A DNA stretch of 64,000 nt from Pararhizobium_B sp963838155 (lineage in GTDB: Bacteria; Pseudomonadota; Alphaproteobacteria; Rhizobiales; Rhizobiaceae), in NCBI GenBank assembly GCA_963838155.1, contig CAWIQE010000004.1, positions 124,001 through 188,000 of the forward strand, given 5' to 3'. Every line of letters begins with the position of its first letter. The stretch's first letter is position 1. The position numbers were made by a program, and so were the translations under genes. The notes beneath the pieces were generated by a model. That model saw only the letters and a list, made by a program, of their open reading frames with translations. It ran no database searches and had not been told where the DNA came from. Shown in pieces: positions 1 through 8,394 of the stretch.

Positions 1-985
1 AGCGCGGGTCGCGCTCCTCCATGATCGCCAGCGCCAGGTCGGCGAGGCCGGCCGTGCGGTAGTTCGCCATCATGCCCTGCTTGTGCTGCTGGTTGGGAAT
101 GCCGAGCGGATGGTCCCACTCCTCCAGCGTCGAGATCGCTTCGCCGTGCTGGCTGACCTCCACCTTTCCGCCGAAGAAATTCGGGTCCGGCAGGAAGATC
201 GAGCCCTCCGTGCCGTAGAGCTCCATCGGCGCGTGGCGGTGGGCCCAGACGTCCCAGCTGGCCGACAGGGTTATCGTCGCACCCTGTTCGAATTCGAGAA
301 GGGCGTGGATGTTGGTGGGCGTTTCCACGTCGATCGTCTCGCCGGCGCGCGGGCTCGACGTGATCGTTCGGGTCGGTTCCGCCATCGAGGTCAGCGCGCC
401 CACGCGGCGGACCGGGCCGACGAGGTTGACGAGGCTGGCGATGTAATAGGGCCCGATGTCGAGGATCGGGCCGGCGCCGGGCTTGAAGAAGAAGTCCGGA
501 TTCGGATGCCAGTGCTCCATGCCGTGGCTCATGACGTGGCACGTGCCGGCGACGATGCGCCCGACCATGCCTTCGTCGATCGCCGAACGGGCGTGCTGCT
601 GCGCGCCGCCGAGGAAGGTGTCGGGGGCGCTGCCGATGGAGAGGCCCTTCTCCCTGCCGAGAGCGCGCAGGGTCTCGCCCTCGTCCAGGGTCAGGACGAA
701 GGGCTTTTCCGAGTAGACGTGCTTGCCCGCCTCCATCGCCGCCCGGCTGACCCGGAAATGCGCGGCGGGGATCGTCAGGTTGACGACGATGTCGACGGCG
801 GGGTTGGCGAGCAGTTCGTCGACGCCCTGCGCCTCGACGCCGTACTCCTCGGCCCGCGTCCGTGCGGCCTCCGGATCGACGTCCGCGCATGCGACGATGC
901 GGATGCCCTTGAAGAGCGGCGCGTAGGTGAAATAGGTGGTCGAGATGTTGCCGCAGCCGACGATGCCGACGCCGAGTTCCTTCAT
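1..985 (-). CDS. Gfo/Idh/MocA-family NAD(P)-dependent oxidoreductase (3' end outside window)
   Basis: This is a Rossmann-fold sugar or polyol dehydrogenase of the Gfo/Idh/MocA family. The visible 328 codons begin MKELGVGIVGCGNIS, a glycine-rich dinucleotide-binding loop, and carry the family's E-K-P motif in YSEKPFVLT near residue 95. The C-terminus runs off the left edge of the window. The start at 985 is preceded on the minus strand by GAGGAG with good spacing. It lies 12 bases downstream of a TIM-barrel epimerase-like gene and in the same direction as a D-lyxose isomerase, so it is probably the third gene of a sugar-catabolic operon. The exact substrate cannot be read from the sequence. 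Confidence 0.9.
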   Translation of the reverse strand, partial: MKELGVGIVGCGNISTTYFTYAPLFKGIRIVACADVDPEAARTRAEEYGVEAQGVDELLANPAVDIVVNLTIPAAHFRVSRAAMEAGKHVYSEKPFVLTLDEGETLRALGREKGLSIGSAPDTFLGGAQQHARSAIDEGMVGRIVAGTCHVMSHGMEHWHPNPDFFFKPGAGPILDIGPYYIASLVNLVGPVRRVGALTSMAEPTRTITSSPRAGETIDVETPTNIHALLEFEQGATITLSASWDVWAHRHAPMELYGTEGSIFLPDPNFFGGKVEVSQHGEAISTLEEWDHPLGIPNQQHKQGMMANYRTAGLADLALAIMEERDPR

Positions 986-997
986 CGTTCTCACTCC

Positions 998-1759
998 TCA
1001 GTACTTGCTGGCCGCTTCGAGCGAGCGGGTTGCGAACCGTTCGTCGTCGCTCGGCTTGTCGTGCTCCATGATGAAGTGCCGGGCGCTGGTCAGCCGCAGG
1101 CGCTCCATCAGGTCGGCCCAGGGGAGGGTGCCGTGGCCGACATCGGCCCAGCCGTCCTCGTCGGCGTTTTCGCCGGGCGCCGCGATGTCCTTGACGTGAA
1201 CCGCGGTGATGCGGCTTCCGTAATTGTCGATCCAGGCGAAGGGATCGGCCCCGCCGCGCGCGACCCAGGCGATGTCGGCCTCCCATTCGAGGGTCGCGGC
1301 GCTTCCGAAGAGGTGCTCGGCGGGCAGCGAGCCGTCGGCCAAGGGCGCGAACTCGAAATCGTGGTTGTGCCAGCCGAAACCGATGCCGGCGTCCAGGATC
1401 GGTCCGCCCGCCCGGTTGAGGCGCCTGCCGAAGGCGACCCAGCCGTCGGCGTCGGTTGGCCTGTCTTCCGGCGCCAGGAAGGGGCAGTAGATCGTCCGGA
1501 TGCCGAGCGCCCCGGCGATGGCGGTCGCGCGGGCCGGGTCGCCCTCGATCAGGTCGAGGCCGAAGTGGACGGTCGGCATGGCCAGGCCGTTCGCGTCGAG
1601 GTCGGCGCGCAAGCGGTCGAGGCCCGCCTCGTCGAGGTCGGAGAAGAGCGCGCCGTAGCCCTCGACGCCGGCATAGCCGGCCTTGGCGAGCATCGCGAGC
1701 GTCTTCGACAGCGGTCCGTGATCGCGCGAACTGTAGAGCTGGTAGTTGAATCCGGTCAT
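998..1759 (-). CDS. sugar phosphate isomerase/epimerase (xylose-isomerase-like TIM barrel)
   Basis: A 253-residue protein of the AP-endonuclease-2/xylose-isomerase-like TIM-barrel family, which contains metal-dependent sugar epimerases and isomerases such as inosose dehydratase and tagatose or psicose epimerases. Candidate metal or substrate residues lie in WHNHDFEF and AVHVKDI. A longer frame reaches 1834, but the ATG at 1759 has GGGAGG about 11 bases upstream and gives the usual N-terminus (MTGFNYQLYSS). It sits between D-lyxose isomerase (79-base gap) and a Gfo/Idh oxidoreductase (12-base gap), which suggests a joint role in degrading an uncommon sugar. Substrate is unknown. Confidence 0.85.
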   Translation of the reverse strand: MTGFNYQLYSSRDHGPLSKTLAMLAKAGYAGVEGYGALFSDLDEAGLDRLRADLDANGLAMPTVHFGLDLIEGDPARATAIAGALGIRTIYCPFLAPEDRPTDADGWVAFGRRLNRAGGPILDAGIGFGWHNHDFEFAPLADGSLPAEHLFGSAATLEWEADIAWVARGGADPFAWIDNYGSRITAVHVKDIAAPGENADEDGWADVGHGTLPWADLMERLRLTSARHFIMEHDKPSDDERFATRSLEAASKY

Positions 1760-1838
1760 ATGGGGCAGGCCTCCCGTGTGGCGCTTCCGGTTGGAGCGGA
1801 AACCGAGGTTCCGTCCGTAAGAGCGTGGAAACAAAGGG

Positions 1839-2525
1839 TCAGAGCCATTCGTCGTAGTCCGAAACGAGGAGGTGCAGCGGGTCCTCGTCCTCGCTGATGT
1901 CGGAAAAACGGCCGATCGGCTCGCGGAATATGTTGTCGGTCAGGTCGTCGTTGACGGTCGAGACCTCGCCGATGAGCACGTCGGCTCCCTCGCCCCAGAA
2001 GGCGTGCCAGACGCCGGGGAGAAGCGTGACGCTCTCGCCGGGCGCGAGCTCGAGGCGGCTGCCGGCGGCCATGGTCCGCAGCACGCCGTCCGTCGGGACG
2101 ACGACCTTCGAGGACTCGTCCACCGAGCCGTCGGCGGCGGATGCGAAGAGTTCCAGGACGAGCGTGCCGCCGCCGCGGTTGATGATGTCCTCCGCCTTGA
2201 CGACGTGGCGATGCATCGGCGAGATCTGCTCCTTGCGGGAGATCATGATCTTTTCGGCGTAGAGCATGCCGCTGCCGTTCTTCAGGTCTTCCTGCCGGCC
2301 GTTGCGGACCGTGAAGAGGAAGAGACCGAGATCGGCGTAGCGGCCCTGGCCGTAGTCGGTGATGTCCCAGCCGAGCCGGGCGTCGCGGATGGCGGCGGCG
2401 TCGCGGGCGGTGCGCTGCTTCATCTCCTGCGGCGACCAGTAGGCGAAGGGCGGCATGACGTAGCCGAAGGACCGTATGAAGCGGTCGCTCTCCCGGATGA
2501 TCTCATTGATGTCGGAACGGTTCAT
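1839..2525 (-). CDS. D-lyxose ketol-isomerase (cupin fold)
   Basis: A 228-residue cupin aldose-ketose isomerase expected to interconvert D-lyxose and D-xylulose, or D-mannose and D-fructose. The family signature is clear: LGWDITDYG, YAEKIMISRK, the metal-binding PMHRH, EDIINRGGG, and a later histidine in GVWHAFW complete a His-His-Glu-His metal site. The longer frame starts at 2564, but the ATG at 2525 has AGGAGA at proper distance and starts the conserved part directly. It is the first gene of the minus-strand sugar operon and is divergent from an AEC-type carrier. Function is assigned by resemblance to the E. coli/Providencia lyxose isomerase family; the natural substrate is inferred. Confidence 0.85.
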   Translation of the reverse strand: MNRSDINEIIRESDRFIRSFGYVMPPFAYWSPQEMKQRTARDAAAIRDARLGWDITDYGQGRYADLGLFLFTVRNGRQEDLKNGSGMLYAEKIMISRKEQISPMHRHVVKAEDIINRGGGTLVLELFASAADGSVDESSKVVVPTDGVLRTMAAGSRLELAPGESVTLLPGVWHAFWGEGADVLIGEVSTVNDDLTDNIFREPIGRFSDISEDEDPLHLLVSDYDEWL

Positions 2526-2760
2526 GGGGTCGCTCTCCTGTGGCGGGTGGCGTCGAGTGCGCATGGACTGCGTTAGCGCAAAAGCGCCCGTTCGTCGACG
2601 TTTGCGCGAAGGCGACGGCTTCCGGGGGCCGTCAGGTCGCAGGCGAACCGCGTGGGATCCGCCGGAGGACCGGTTGCCCGGGGGAACGGCGCGCCGAGAT
2701 CGAATGTTCCTCTCCGGACGCTCGATGCCGGTTCGAGGCGCGGGGGAGGCGCTCTGCGTT

Positions 2761-2782
2761 TATTACGCTAGAATTCGTAATA
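2761..2782. promoter_or_regulatory. perfect inverted repeat TATTACG-N8-CGTAATA, candidate operator
   Basis: A perfect 7-base inverted repeat with an 8-base spacer lies in the divergent intergenic region (2526-2839), 57 bases before the AEC carrier start. It is AT-rich against a GC-rich background, as expected of a regulator site. The 314-base interval otherwise contains no convincing gene. The regulator is not identifiable here. Confidence 0.45.
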
Positions 2783-2839
2783 GCGGACCCGTCGCACAGA
2801 CTGTAAACGGGCGGGGCCTTTCAACGTCCGGTTCAGCTC

Positions 2840-3784
2840 ATGATTTCAACACTGACGACGGTCGTCCCGATCTTCGCCCTGATTTTCGCCGGATGGATCG
2901 TCCGTCGCGGCGGTGTGCTCGGCGCGCATTCCGTGTCGGAACTCAACCGATTCGTCGTCTGGCTGGCGCTGCCGGCGCTGTTCTTCGACATTGTCGCCCA
3001 TACCCATTGGGCGACCATCTGGCGCCCGGGCTTCATCCTTTCCTTCGGCATCGGGAGCCTTGCCGTCTTCGGGCTGACGGTGGCGGTGCGCGCGCGCCGG
3101 ATCCCGCTTCCCGACGCGGCGATCGACGGGCTCAACGCCGGTTACTCCAATTGCGGGTTCATGGGCTTTCCGCTGGCGCTCGTGGCGTTCGGCAAGCAGA
3201 CGCTGCCGCTGACCGCCATCGCCTCGATCATCACCGTGTGCATCGTCTTCGGCGTCGCGATCCTCCTCATCGAAGTCGGGCTCCAGGAGAAGAGCCATCC
3301 GCTGGCGGTCCTGAGAAAGGTCGCCCTGTCGCTGGTGCGAAACCCGCTTCTGGTGGCGCCCGCCCTCGGCGCCGTCGTCGCGGCGCTCGGACTGGAGGTG
3401 CCGCAGGCGGCGGAGACCTTCCTGAAGCTGCTCGGCGGGGCGGCCAGTCCCTGCGCGCTCGTCGTCATCGGCCTGTTCCTGGCCGAAAGGGGCAACGCCC
3501 CGTCGGGGAAGTCGGGCCTTGCCGGCGGCCCCACCCTGTGGCTGGTGGCGGCCAAGCTCCTCGCCCAGCCGGCGGCGACCTGGGCCCTGGCGGCGCTCGT
3601 CTTCAGGCTGCCGGCGATCCAGGTCCAGACGGCGGTGCTCTTGTCGGCGCTGCCGACGGGGACGGGGCCGTTCATGCTGGCGGAGTTCTACCGGCGCGAC
3701 GGGACGGTGACGTCGAACGTGATCCTCGTCTCCACGGTGCTGTCGGTGCTGACCGTCTCCGTCTACCTGTCGCTGCCCGGCTGA
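2840..3784 (+). CDS. AEC (auxin efflux carrier) family transporter
   Basis: A 314-residue polytopic inner-membrane protein of the AEC/BASS-like superfamily. It begins MISTLTTVVPIFALIFAGW and shows the typical two halves of five hydrophobic segments separated by a cytoplasmic loop near residues 150-175, plus the family motif NAGYSNCGFMGFP near residue 100. Family members move carboxylates or amino-acid-like anions; direction and substrate are not readable. It is divergent from the D-lyxose isomerase operon and has a perfect inverted repeat in its upstream region. Its last 22 bases overlap the 3' end of the convergent PAP2 gene. Confidence 0.88.
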   Translation: MISTLTTVVPIFALIFAGWIVRRGGVLGAHSVSELNRFVVWLALPALFFDIVAHTHWATIWRPGFILSFGIGSLAVFGLTVAVRARRIPLPDAAIDGLNAGYSNCGFMGFPLALVAFGKQTLPLTAIASIITVCIVFGVAILLIEVGLQEKSHPLAVLRKVALSLVRNPLLVAPALGAVVAALGLEVPQAAETFLKLLGGAASPCALVVIGLFLAERGNAPSGKSGLAGGPTLWLVAAKLLAQPAATWALAALVFRLPAIQVQTAVLLSALPTGTGPFMLAEFYRRDGTVTSNVILVSTVLSVLTVSVYLSLPG

Positions 3785-4497
3785 TCCGTCCGGCGGGTGT
3801 AGACGCGGGCGACCAGCCAGACGAGGGTCACCCAGAGCGAGCCGAAGCACCAGCCGGCGAGGACGTCGGTGGGGAAATGGACGCCCAGATAGACCCGGCT
3901 CAGGCCGATCGCCAGCGCCATCAGCAGGCCGACGCAGAAGACGAACACGCTGAGCCGCCGCTTCGTCTGGGCCCGGGCCAGGAGCGTGCCGAGGGTGAGA
4001 TACGTGATCGCCGACAGCATGGCGTGGCCGCTCGGGAAGCTCAGCGAATGGACGGTCACCAGGTGCGGGACGACGTCCGGGCGGGCGCGGTCGAAACCGA
4101 GCTTGAGCAGCTTTTCGAAGACGCTGCCGCCGGCGATCGCGAGGCCCGTCACCAGCGCCAGCCGGTAGCGGCGGGCGACGACGAGATAGGCGACGGCGAT
4201 CGTCGTGACGATCGTCAGAACGGTCGCGCTGCCGAGCGCGGTGATGTCCGTCACGGACCCCTGGAGCCAGCCGGGACCGATCGGCTTCGCGAGGTTGCCG
4301 GCGGTCCGCAGGGCCATGAGGATCGTTCGGTCGAAGGCGCCGGCCTCGTTTTCCGTGACGTCGTCGACGATCACGCCCAGCGCCAGGGCGAAGCCGGCGA
4401 TCAGCGCGAGGCCGATCAGTATGCCCGGCTCGACGGGAAGCCGCTCGAAGATCCGCCTCAGCCTATGGCCCATCGCGTTCCGTTTTTCCGCCTGCAT
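3763..4497 (-). CDS. PAP2-family membrane phosphatase
   Basis: A 244-residue membrane phosphatase of the type 2 phosphatidic acid phosphatase family. All three motifs are intact: K-x6-RP (KLGFDRARP), PSGH, and SR-x5-H-x3-D (SRVYLGVHFPTD). About six hydrophobic segments are visible. Likely substrates are undecaprenyl pyrophosphate or lipid phosphates at the outer face of the inner membrane. Two starts are possible, 4497 (GGGAGG about 13 bases upstream) and 4473; both overlap the end of the upstream ATP-grasp gene, so the two genes are probably translated together. The 3' end overlaps the convergent AEC gene by 22 bases. Confidence 0.88.
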   Translation of the reverse strand: MQAEKRNAMGHRLRRIFERLPVEPGILIGLALIAGFALALGVIVDDVTENEAGAFDRTILMALRTAGNLAKPIGPGWLQGSVTDITALGSATVLTIVTTIAVAYLVVARRYRLALVTGLAIAGGSVFEKLLKLGFDRARPDVVPHLVTVHSLSFPSGHAMLSAITYLTLGTLLARAQTKRRLSVFVFCVGLLMALAIGLSRVYLGVHFPTDVLAGWCFGSLWVTLVWLVARVYTRRTDQPGSDR

Positions 4498-5728
4498 CGG
4501 CCGCTTGTCGCCTCCCGGTCGCCACGAGCGCCTGCTGGAAGGCCTCGAAGAGCTTGCGCATAACGGGTTTCTTGTAGGGAAAGATCCGGTCGGAATCCAT
4601 GTCGTGGACGATCATCGCGACATCGACCTCGAAGACGAGCAGGCGGCCGTCGCCCAGTTCCGCGCAGTCTATGCCGAAATAGTCGAGCCCGATGCGTGCA
4701 TGCAGCTCCTCGAAGGCGCCCGCGTGACGCGCCGCGAAGCCTGTGTCGAAGGTCTCCATCCACTCTTCCTCCTCGCGCCGGCGGGTGGCGTCGGTCATCA
4801 TGCCGGCGCTGAGATAATGGACGATCCAGTGGTCCGAGACCGCCATGTGGCTGGCGAAGGGCTTGCCGCGGATGAAGACGACGCGCTGCTTGCGGAAGAG
4901 CCCGTCGGAACCGGCGTAGTCGACGAAGGGGCAGAGGAAGACGTCGCCGGTGGCCACGGGCAGTTGCGCCGCGAGGCTCTCCGGCGAGGCGGCGCGCACC
5001 ATGCCGCCGCCGGCGTGCGTGCCGGCGGGGCGGGCGACGAGGGGAAAGCCGCAGCCCGGCAGGACGGCGCCGACCGGCGTCTCACCGGCGGCGAGCGCGG
5101 CGAACGCGGCAGCGTCCAGGCGCGCCGTCGGCGGCGCCACGAGCGCCGGCGCGTCGGCCAGCAGGCGGGAGACGCCGTCGCGGCTCAGGGCGTCGATCCG
5201 CTCCGGCGTCCCGTTCATCACGGGGGGACCCTGCCAGTCCCGGAGGAGCCGCGCGGCATTGCGAAGCACGGCGCTGTTCTCGTCCGACTGGCCGATGGCG
5301 AGGAAGGCGGCGTCGATTTCGGGAATATCCGGGAGGCGCTCGGTCCCGGCGTCGAGATAGACGTAGTAGAGCGTCGCCTCGGAGCCTTCGAGCAGGAAGT
5401 CGACGGGCGTGTTGGCCATCATGTCGCCGGCGGTCATGAAGGCGGCGATCCTCGGGCCCGTTCCCGAGCCGAAGATGCGGCGATGGACGGGCTGCAGGGT
5501 GATCGCCGCCGACTGGATCTCGAGCGCCTGGTCGCGCTTGCCCGTCGCCTGCAGGAGGACGGCGATGTCCATCCAGGCGGCGGCATCGGCGGGATCGGCG
5601 CTCGTGCGGGCGAGGAGCGCATTCCAGATCGGCGCCGGGTCGCGGCTTTCGTAGACGAGCCGCATCAGCGGGCTTACGCCGATGACGGGGCGAATCGCGC
5701 CGCCGGCATCGCGGGGATCGTCGGTCAC
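4463..5728 (-). CDS. tetratricopeptide-like / ATP-grasp-domain protein of unknown substrate
   Basis: A 421-residue soluble protein. Residues about 20-80 have helical-repeat character (AAAWMDIAVLLQATGKRDQA resembles a TPR unit). The C-terminal half, from about residue 210, resembles an ATP-grasp fold: a glycine-rich loop in RPAGTHAGGGM, a central KQRVVFIRGKPF strand, and an acidic metal-binding end in YFGIDCAELGDGRLLVFEVD. ATP-grasp enzymes join a carboxylate to an amine or thiol using ATP. The substrate is unknown. It overlaps the PAP2 phosphatase start by 35 bases, suggesting a cell-envelope or small-peptide role, but that is inference. Confidence 0.7.
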   Translation of the reverse strand: MTDDPRDAGGAIRPVIGVSPLMRLVYESRDPAPIWNALLARTSADPADAAAWMDIAVLLQATGKRDQALEIQSAAITLQPVHRRIFGSGTGPRIAAFMTAGDMMANTPVDFLLEGSEATLYYVYLDAGTERLPDIPEIDAAFLAIGQSDENSAVLRNAARLLRDWQGPPVMNGTPERIDALSRDGVSRLLADAPALVAPPTARLDAAAFAALAAGETPVGAVLPGCGFPLVARPAGTHAGGGMVRAASPESLAAQLPVATGDVFLCPFVDYAGSDGLFRKQRVVFIRGKPFASHMAVSDHWIVHYLSAGMMTDATRRREEEEWMETFDTGFAARHAGAFEELHARIGLDYFGIDCAELGDGRLLVFEVDVAMIVHDMDSDRIFPYKKPVMRKLFEAFQQALVATGRRQAADAGGKTERDGP

Positions 5729-5977
5729 GGGTGCCGCCCGGCGCGCGATGCGCGGGCTTGCGTCCGGACCGGTCGTGAATATGCGGCGTCCATGCCGTCC
5801 CCCATTTTCTCGGCAGATGCGCCAAGGTGCGATTCGCGAACCTGCGTTCTCCTGCCCGGCGGTGCAAGTGCTGCCGTTGTCGCGCCGGGGCTTCGGCGAG
5901 AGCGCCGCGGCGTTGACACGCCGGCGGCCTTCTCATACGAAACGTCCGGCATTGCGGACGAACGGTCTCCGTCCGGC

Positions 5978-6082
5978 TATAGCCTGTCCGCGCTTCACGG
6001 AATCGCGGACCGGCTCTAGCTCATCGTTTCTACGCGCTTCCGGACGGAAGACCGGTTTCCACTTTTCCTGGAAGCGCTCTAT
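5978..6082 (+). repeat. dispersed palindromic intergenic repeat, copy A
   Basis: Part of a 439-base gene-free stretch (5729-6167). It contains two hairpin modules seen elsewhere in the window: an H1 arm (…GTCCGCGCTTCACGGAATCGCGGAC…) and an H2 arm bounded by GCGCTTCC and GGAAGCGC around GGAAGACCGGTTTCC. Near-identical copies lie at 29474-29579 and 33319-33422 in the same orientation. H1 in this copy has several substitutions, while H2 is well preserved. Such elements are common between genes in Rhizobiales. The rest of the interval should carry the promoter of the substrate-binding-protein gene, but none was assigned. Confidence 0.8.
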
Positions 6083-6167
6083 CTCTGCGGGGTGCTGCCT
6101 GCCGCCTTGTGCCCCCGCCCGTCTTCGTCCGAAGGCGAGTCAATTCAGAAACCTGGGAGGATATGTG

Positions 6168-7427
6168 ATGACATCGATTCAAGCCGTTCGCGCACTGCTT
6201 GCGGGCGTTGCCGCCGTCGGGATTTCCGTTGCCGCGCAGCCGGCGTCTGCCGCCGACGACCTGGTCGTCGGGCTGCTTCTGCCCTTTACCGGCCAATATG
6301 CCTGGGTCGGCGCCAACGTGCAGCCGGTCGCCCAGATGATCGCCGACCAGGTCAACAAGTCCGGCGGGATCGGCGGCAAGAAGATCGCCTTCGTGCAGGG
6401 CGACACCGAAGGCGTCGTGGATGCGGGCACGACGGCGGCGCAGAAGCTCATCAACGTCGACAACGCCCTGGCGCTGATCGGGCCGACGTCGCTTTCGTTC
6501 AGCGGCTCCAAGCAGCTCATCATCGACAACACGGTTCCGATGGTGACGCCGACGGCGGGGACGACGGCGCTCGACCACGCCTGCAAGACGGTCTGCTTCC
6601 GCACGGTGCCGTCCGATTCGCTCGGCGGCCGGGCGATCGCCCGCGCGGCGACGGACAGCAAGTATCTCGGCGGCGGAAAAGCCTGGACGAAGCCGGCGCT
6701 CATGGTCGGGAAGTCGCCGGCCATGGTGTCCTTCGAGGCGCCGGTCCAGACGTCGTTCGAGGCCTATGGCGCGAAGGTCGACAAGACCGTCGAGTACAGC
6801 CCCGACAAGCCGTCCTATCGCAGCGAGGTGCAGGACGTGACGGGGGCGAAGCCCGACGGCATCGTGCTCGTCGGCACGCCGCAGGATTCCGCGCGGATCA
6901 TGACGAACGCCTTCCAGTCGGGCTACCAGGGCGGCTGGTTCGTGACCCAGGACCAGACCAACGACGATTTCATCAAGCTTGCCGGCGCCCAGCTCGTCGA
7001 GGGCATCTACGGCCTCGAGGAGGTGGCCTCGGAGGACAGCCAGCAGCGCAACCGCGACTTCGAGAAGGCCTACAAGGACTATAGCGGCAACGATGTGAAG
7101 ATCTTCGGCACCAACACCTACGACGCCATGAACGTCGTCGCGCTCGCCATGCTGAGGGCGCAGATGAAGGACGGCAAGGTGACGCGCGAGACCATCGCCG
7201 ACAACATCCGAAAGGTCGCCAATCCGGGTGACGGCAAGGTCGACGTCACCGACTACGCGTCGGGCAAGAAGGCGCTCGAGGCCGGCAAGGAGATCAACTA
7301 CAACGGCCTGGTCGGCCCGGTCGACTTCGACGAATACGGCAACATCACCGCTCCGTTCGGCATCCGGCAGGTGAAGAACGGCAAGTGGACCACGGTCGCC
7401 ACGGTGCCCGCCTCGGCGCTGAAATAG
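6168..7427 (+). CDS. branched-chain-type ABC importer, periplasmic substrate-binding protein (system 1)
   Basis: A 419-residue LivK-like type I periplasmic binding protein. The N-terminus has a signal peptide ending near ASAADD (about residue 29), followed by the family start LVVGLLLPFTGQYAWVG. The ATG at 6168 follows GGGAGG by 7 bases. It opens a run of genes that complete the importer: LivH, LivM-LivG fusion and LivF. A strong hairpin lies between it and livH, so the binding protein is probably made in excess over the membrane parts. The ligand cannot be named; this family binds branched-chain amino acids, other amino acids, amides, urea or aromatic acids. Confidence 0.9.
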   Translation: MTSIQAVRALLAGVAAVGISVAAQPASAADDLVVGLLLPFTGQYAWVGANVQPVAQMIADQVNKSGGIGGKKIAFVQGDTEGVVDAGTTAAQKLINVDNALALIGPTSLSFSGSKQLIIDNTVPMVTPTAGTTALDHACKTVCFRTVPSDSLGGRAIARAATDSKYLGGGKAWTKPALMVGKSPAMVSFEAPVQTSFEAYGAKVDKTVEYSPDKPSYRSEVQDVTGAKPDGIVLVGTPQDSARIMTNAFQSGYQGGWFVTQDQTNDDFIKLAGAQLVEGIYGLEEVASEDSQQRNRDFEKAYKDYSGNDVKIFGTNTYDAMNVVALAMLRAQMKDGKVTRETIADNIRKVANPGDGKVDVTDYASGKKALEAGKEINYNGLVGPVDFDEYGNITAPFGIRQVKNGKWTTVATVPASALK

Positions 7428-7437
7428 GACAGAAAGA

Positions 7438-7503
7438 CCGGGTGCCCTGCCGCCTTCCGCCCGACCGCTTGAGGTCCGCGGCGGTCGGCGGCCGGGCATC
7501 CGG
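7438..7503 (+). terminator. extended GC hairpin between binding-protein gene and livH
   Basis: The outer arms CCGGGTGCCC (7438-7447) and GGGCATCCGG (7494-7503) pair with one G-U wobble, and inner arms CCGACCGC (7461-7468) and GCGGTCGG (7481-7488) pair perfectly. There is no U-run, so it more likely acts as a 3' stabiliser or partial terminator of the binding-protein message than as a full terminator. Confidence 0.6.
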
Positions 7504-7524
7504 CCGCAGTTTCGGAGCCCGGGC

Positions 7525-8394
7525 TTGCAGACACTGGTTCAAACCCTGATTTTCGGCCTGGCGCTCGGCGGCGTCATCGCGATCTCGGCGGTGGGGCTGA
7601 CGCTGTCCTACGGCGTCACGCGGTTCATCAACTTCGCCTATGGCGAATTCCTGACGCTCGGCGCCTACCTCACCATCGCCCTCGCCTCGGCCGGGCTCGG
7701 GCTGCTGCCTTCCGTCGCCGTCTCGGTGCTGCTCGTCGGGGCCTCGGGCGTCGTCCTCGCGCGGGTGTTCTACGATCCGCTGATGCGGCGCGGCCTCCTG
7801 CCGCTCATCGTCACCAGCGTGGGGCTCGCCTTCGTGCTCGACAATCTGGTACAGATGTTCGCCGGCTCCAATCCCGAGCGCTTTCCGGTGCCGCTGATGC
7901 GTCCCTGGAACTTCGGGCAGATCTTCGTGCCGCGCGAGCAGGTCATCACGCTCGCCGTCGCGCTGCTGGCGATGCTTTCGGTGCACCTTCTTCTCCGCTA
8001 CACGATGATCGGCAAGAAGATGCGCGCCGTCGCCGACGATCCGGACCTGGCGCGGGCCGCCGGCATCCGGGCGGCGCGGGTGCTCTCGGCGACGTGGTTC
8101 GCCAGCGCCGCGATCGGCGCGCTCGGCGGCGTGCTCCTCGCCGTCACGCAGGTCACGATCGACCCGGGGATGGGCTGGCACTTCCTGCTCGTGGTGTTCT
8201 CGGCGGTGCTGCTCGGCGGCATCGGCAGCCCCTACGGCGCCATGGTCGGCGGCCTCGTCATCGGCCTCGCCGTCGAACTCGGCGCAACCTACGTGGCCGC
8301 CGACTACGCCTATTCCTTCGCCTTCGTCGTCCTCATCGTCGTCCTGATACTGCGGCCCAGCGGGCTCGCGGGCGGAGCACGCCGATGGACCTGA
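7525..8394 (+). CDS. livH: branched-chain-type ABC importer permease LivH (system 1)
   Basis: A 289-residue integral membrane permease of the LivH family with about eight hydrophobic segments and the typical early motif FINFAYGEFLTLGAY. The only suitable start is TTG at 7525, with GGAG 7 bases upstream; no in-frame ATG precedes the conserved region. It overlaps the following livM-livG frame by 10 bases, which indicates translational coupling. It forms the membrane channel with LivM. Confidence 0.88.
   Translation: MQTLVQTLIFGLALGGVIAISAVGLTLSYGVTRFINFAYGEFLTLGAYLTIALASAGLGLLPSVAVSVLLVGASGVVLARVFYDPLMRRGLLPLIVTSVGLAFVLDNLVQMFAGSNPERFPVPLMRPWNFGQIFVPREQVITLAVALLAMLSVHLLLRYTMIGKKMRAVADDPDLARAAGIRAARVLSATWFASAAIGALGGVLLAVTQVTIDPGMGWHFLLVVFSAVLLGGIGSPYGAMVGGLVIGLAVELGATYVAADYAYSFAFVVLIVVLILRPSGLAGGARRWT

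Noticed and set aside
83..1897. A 604-codon plus-strand frame opposite the Gfo/Idh and epimerase genes
   Set aside because: The minus-strand genes have family motifs and ribosome-binding sites; this frame has neither.
2476..4563. A 695-codon plus-strand frame overlapping the AEC and PAP2 genes
   Set aside because: It reads recognised genes in the wrong frame or strand, with composition typical of stop-poor GC-rich DNA.
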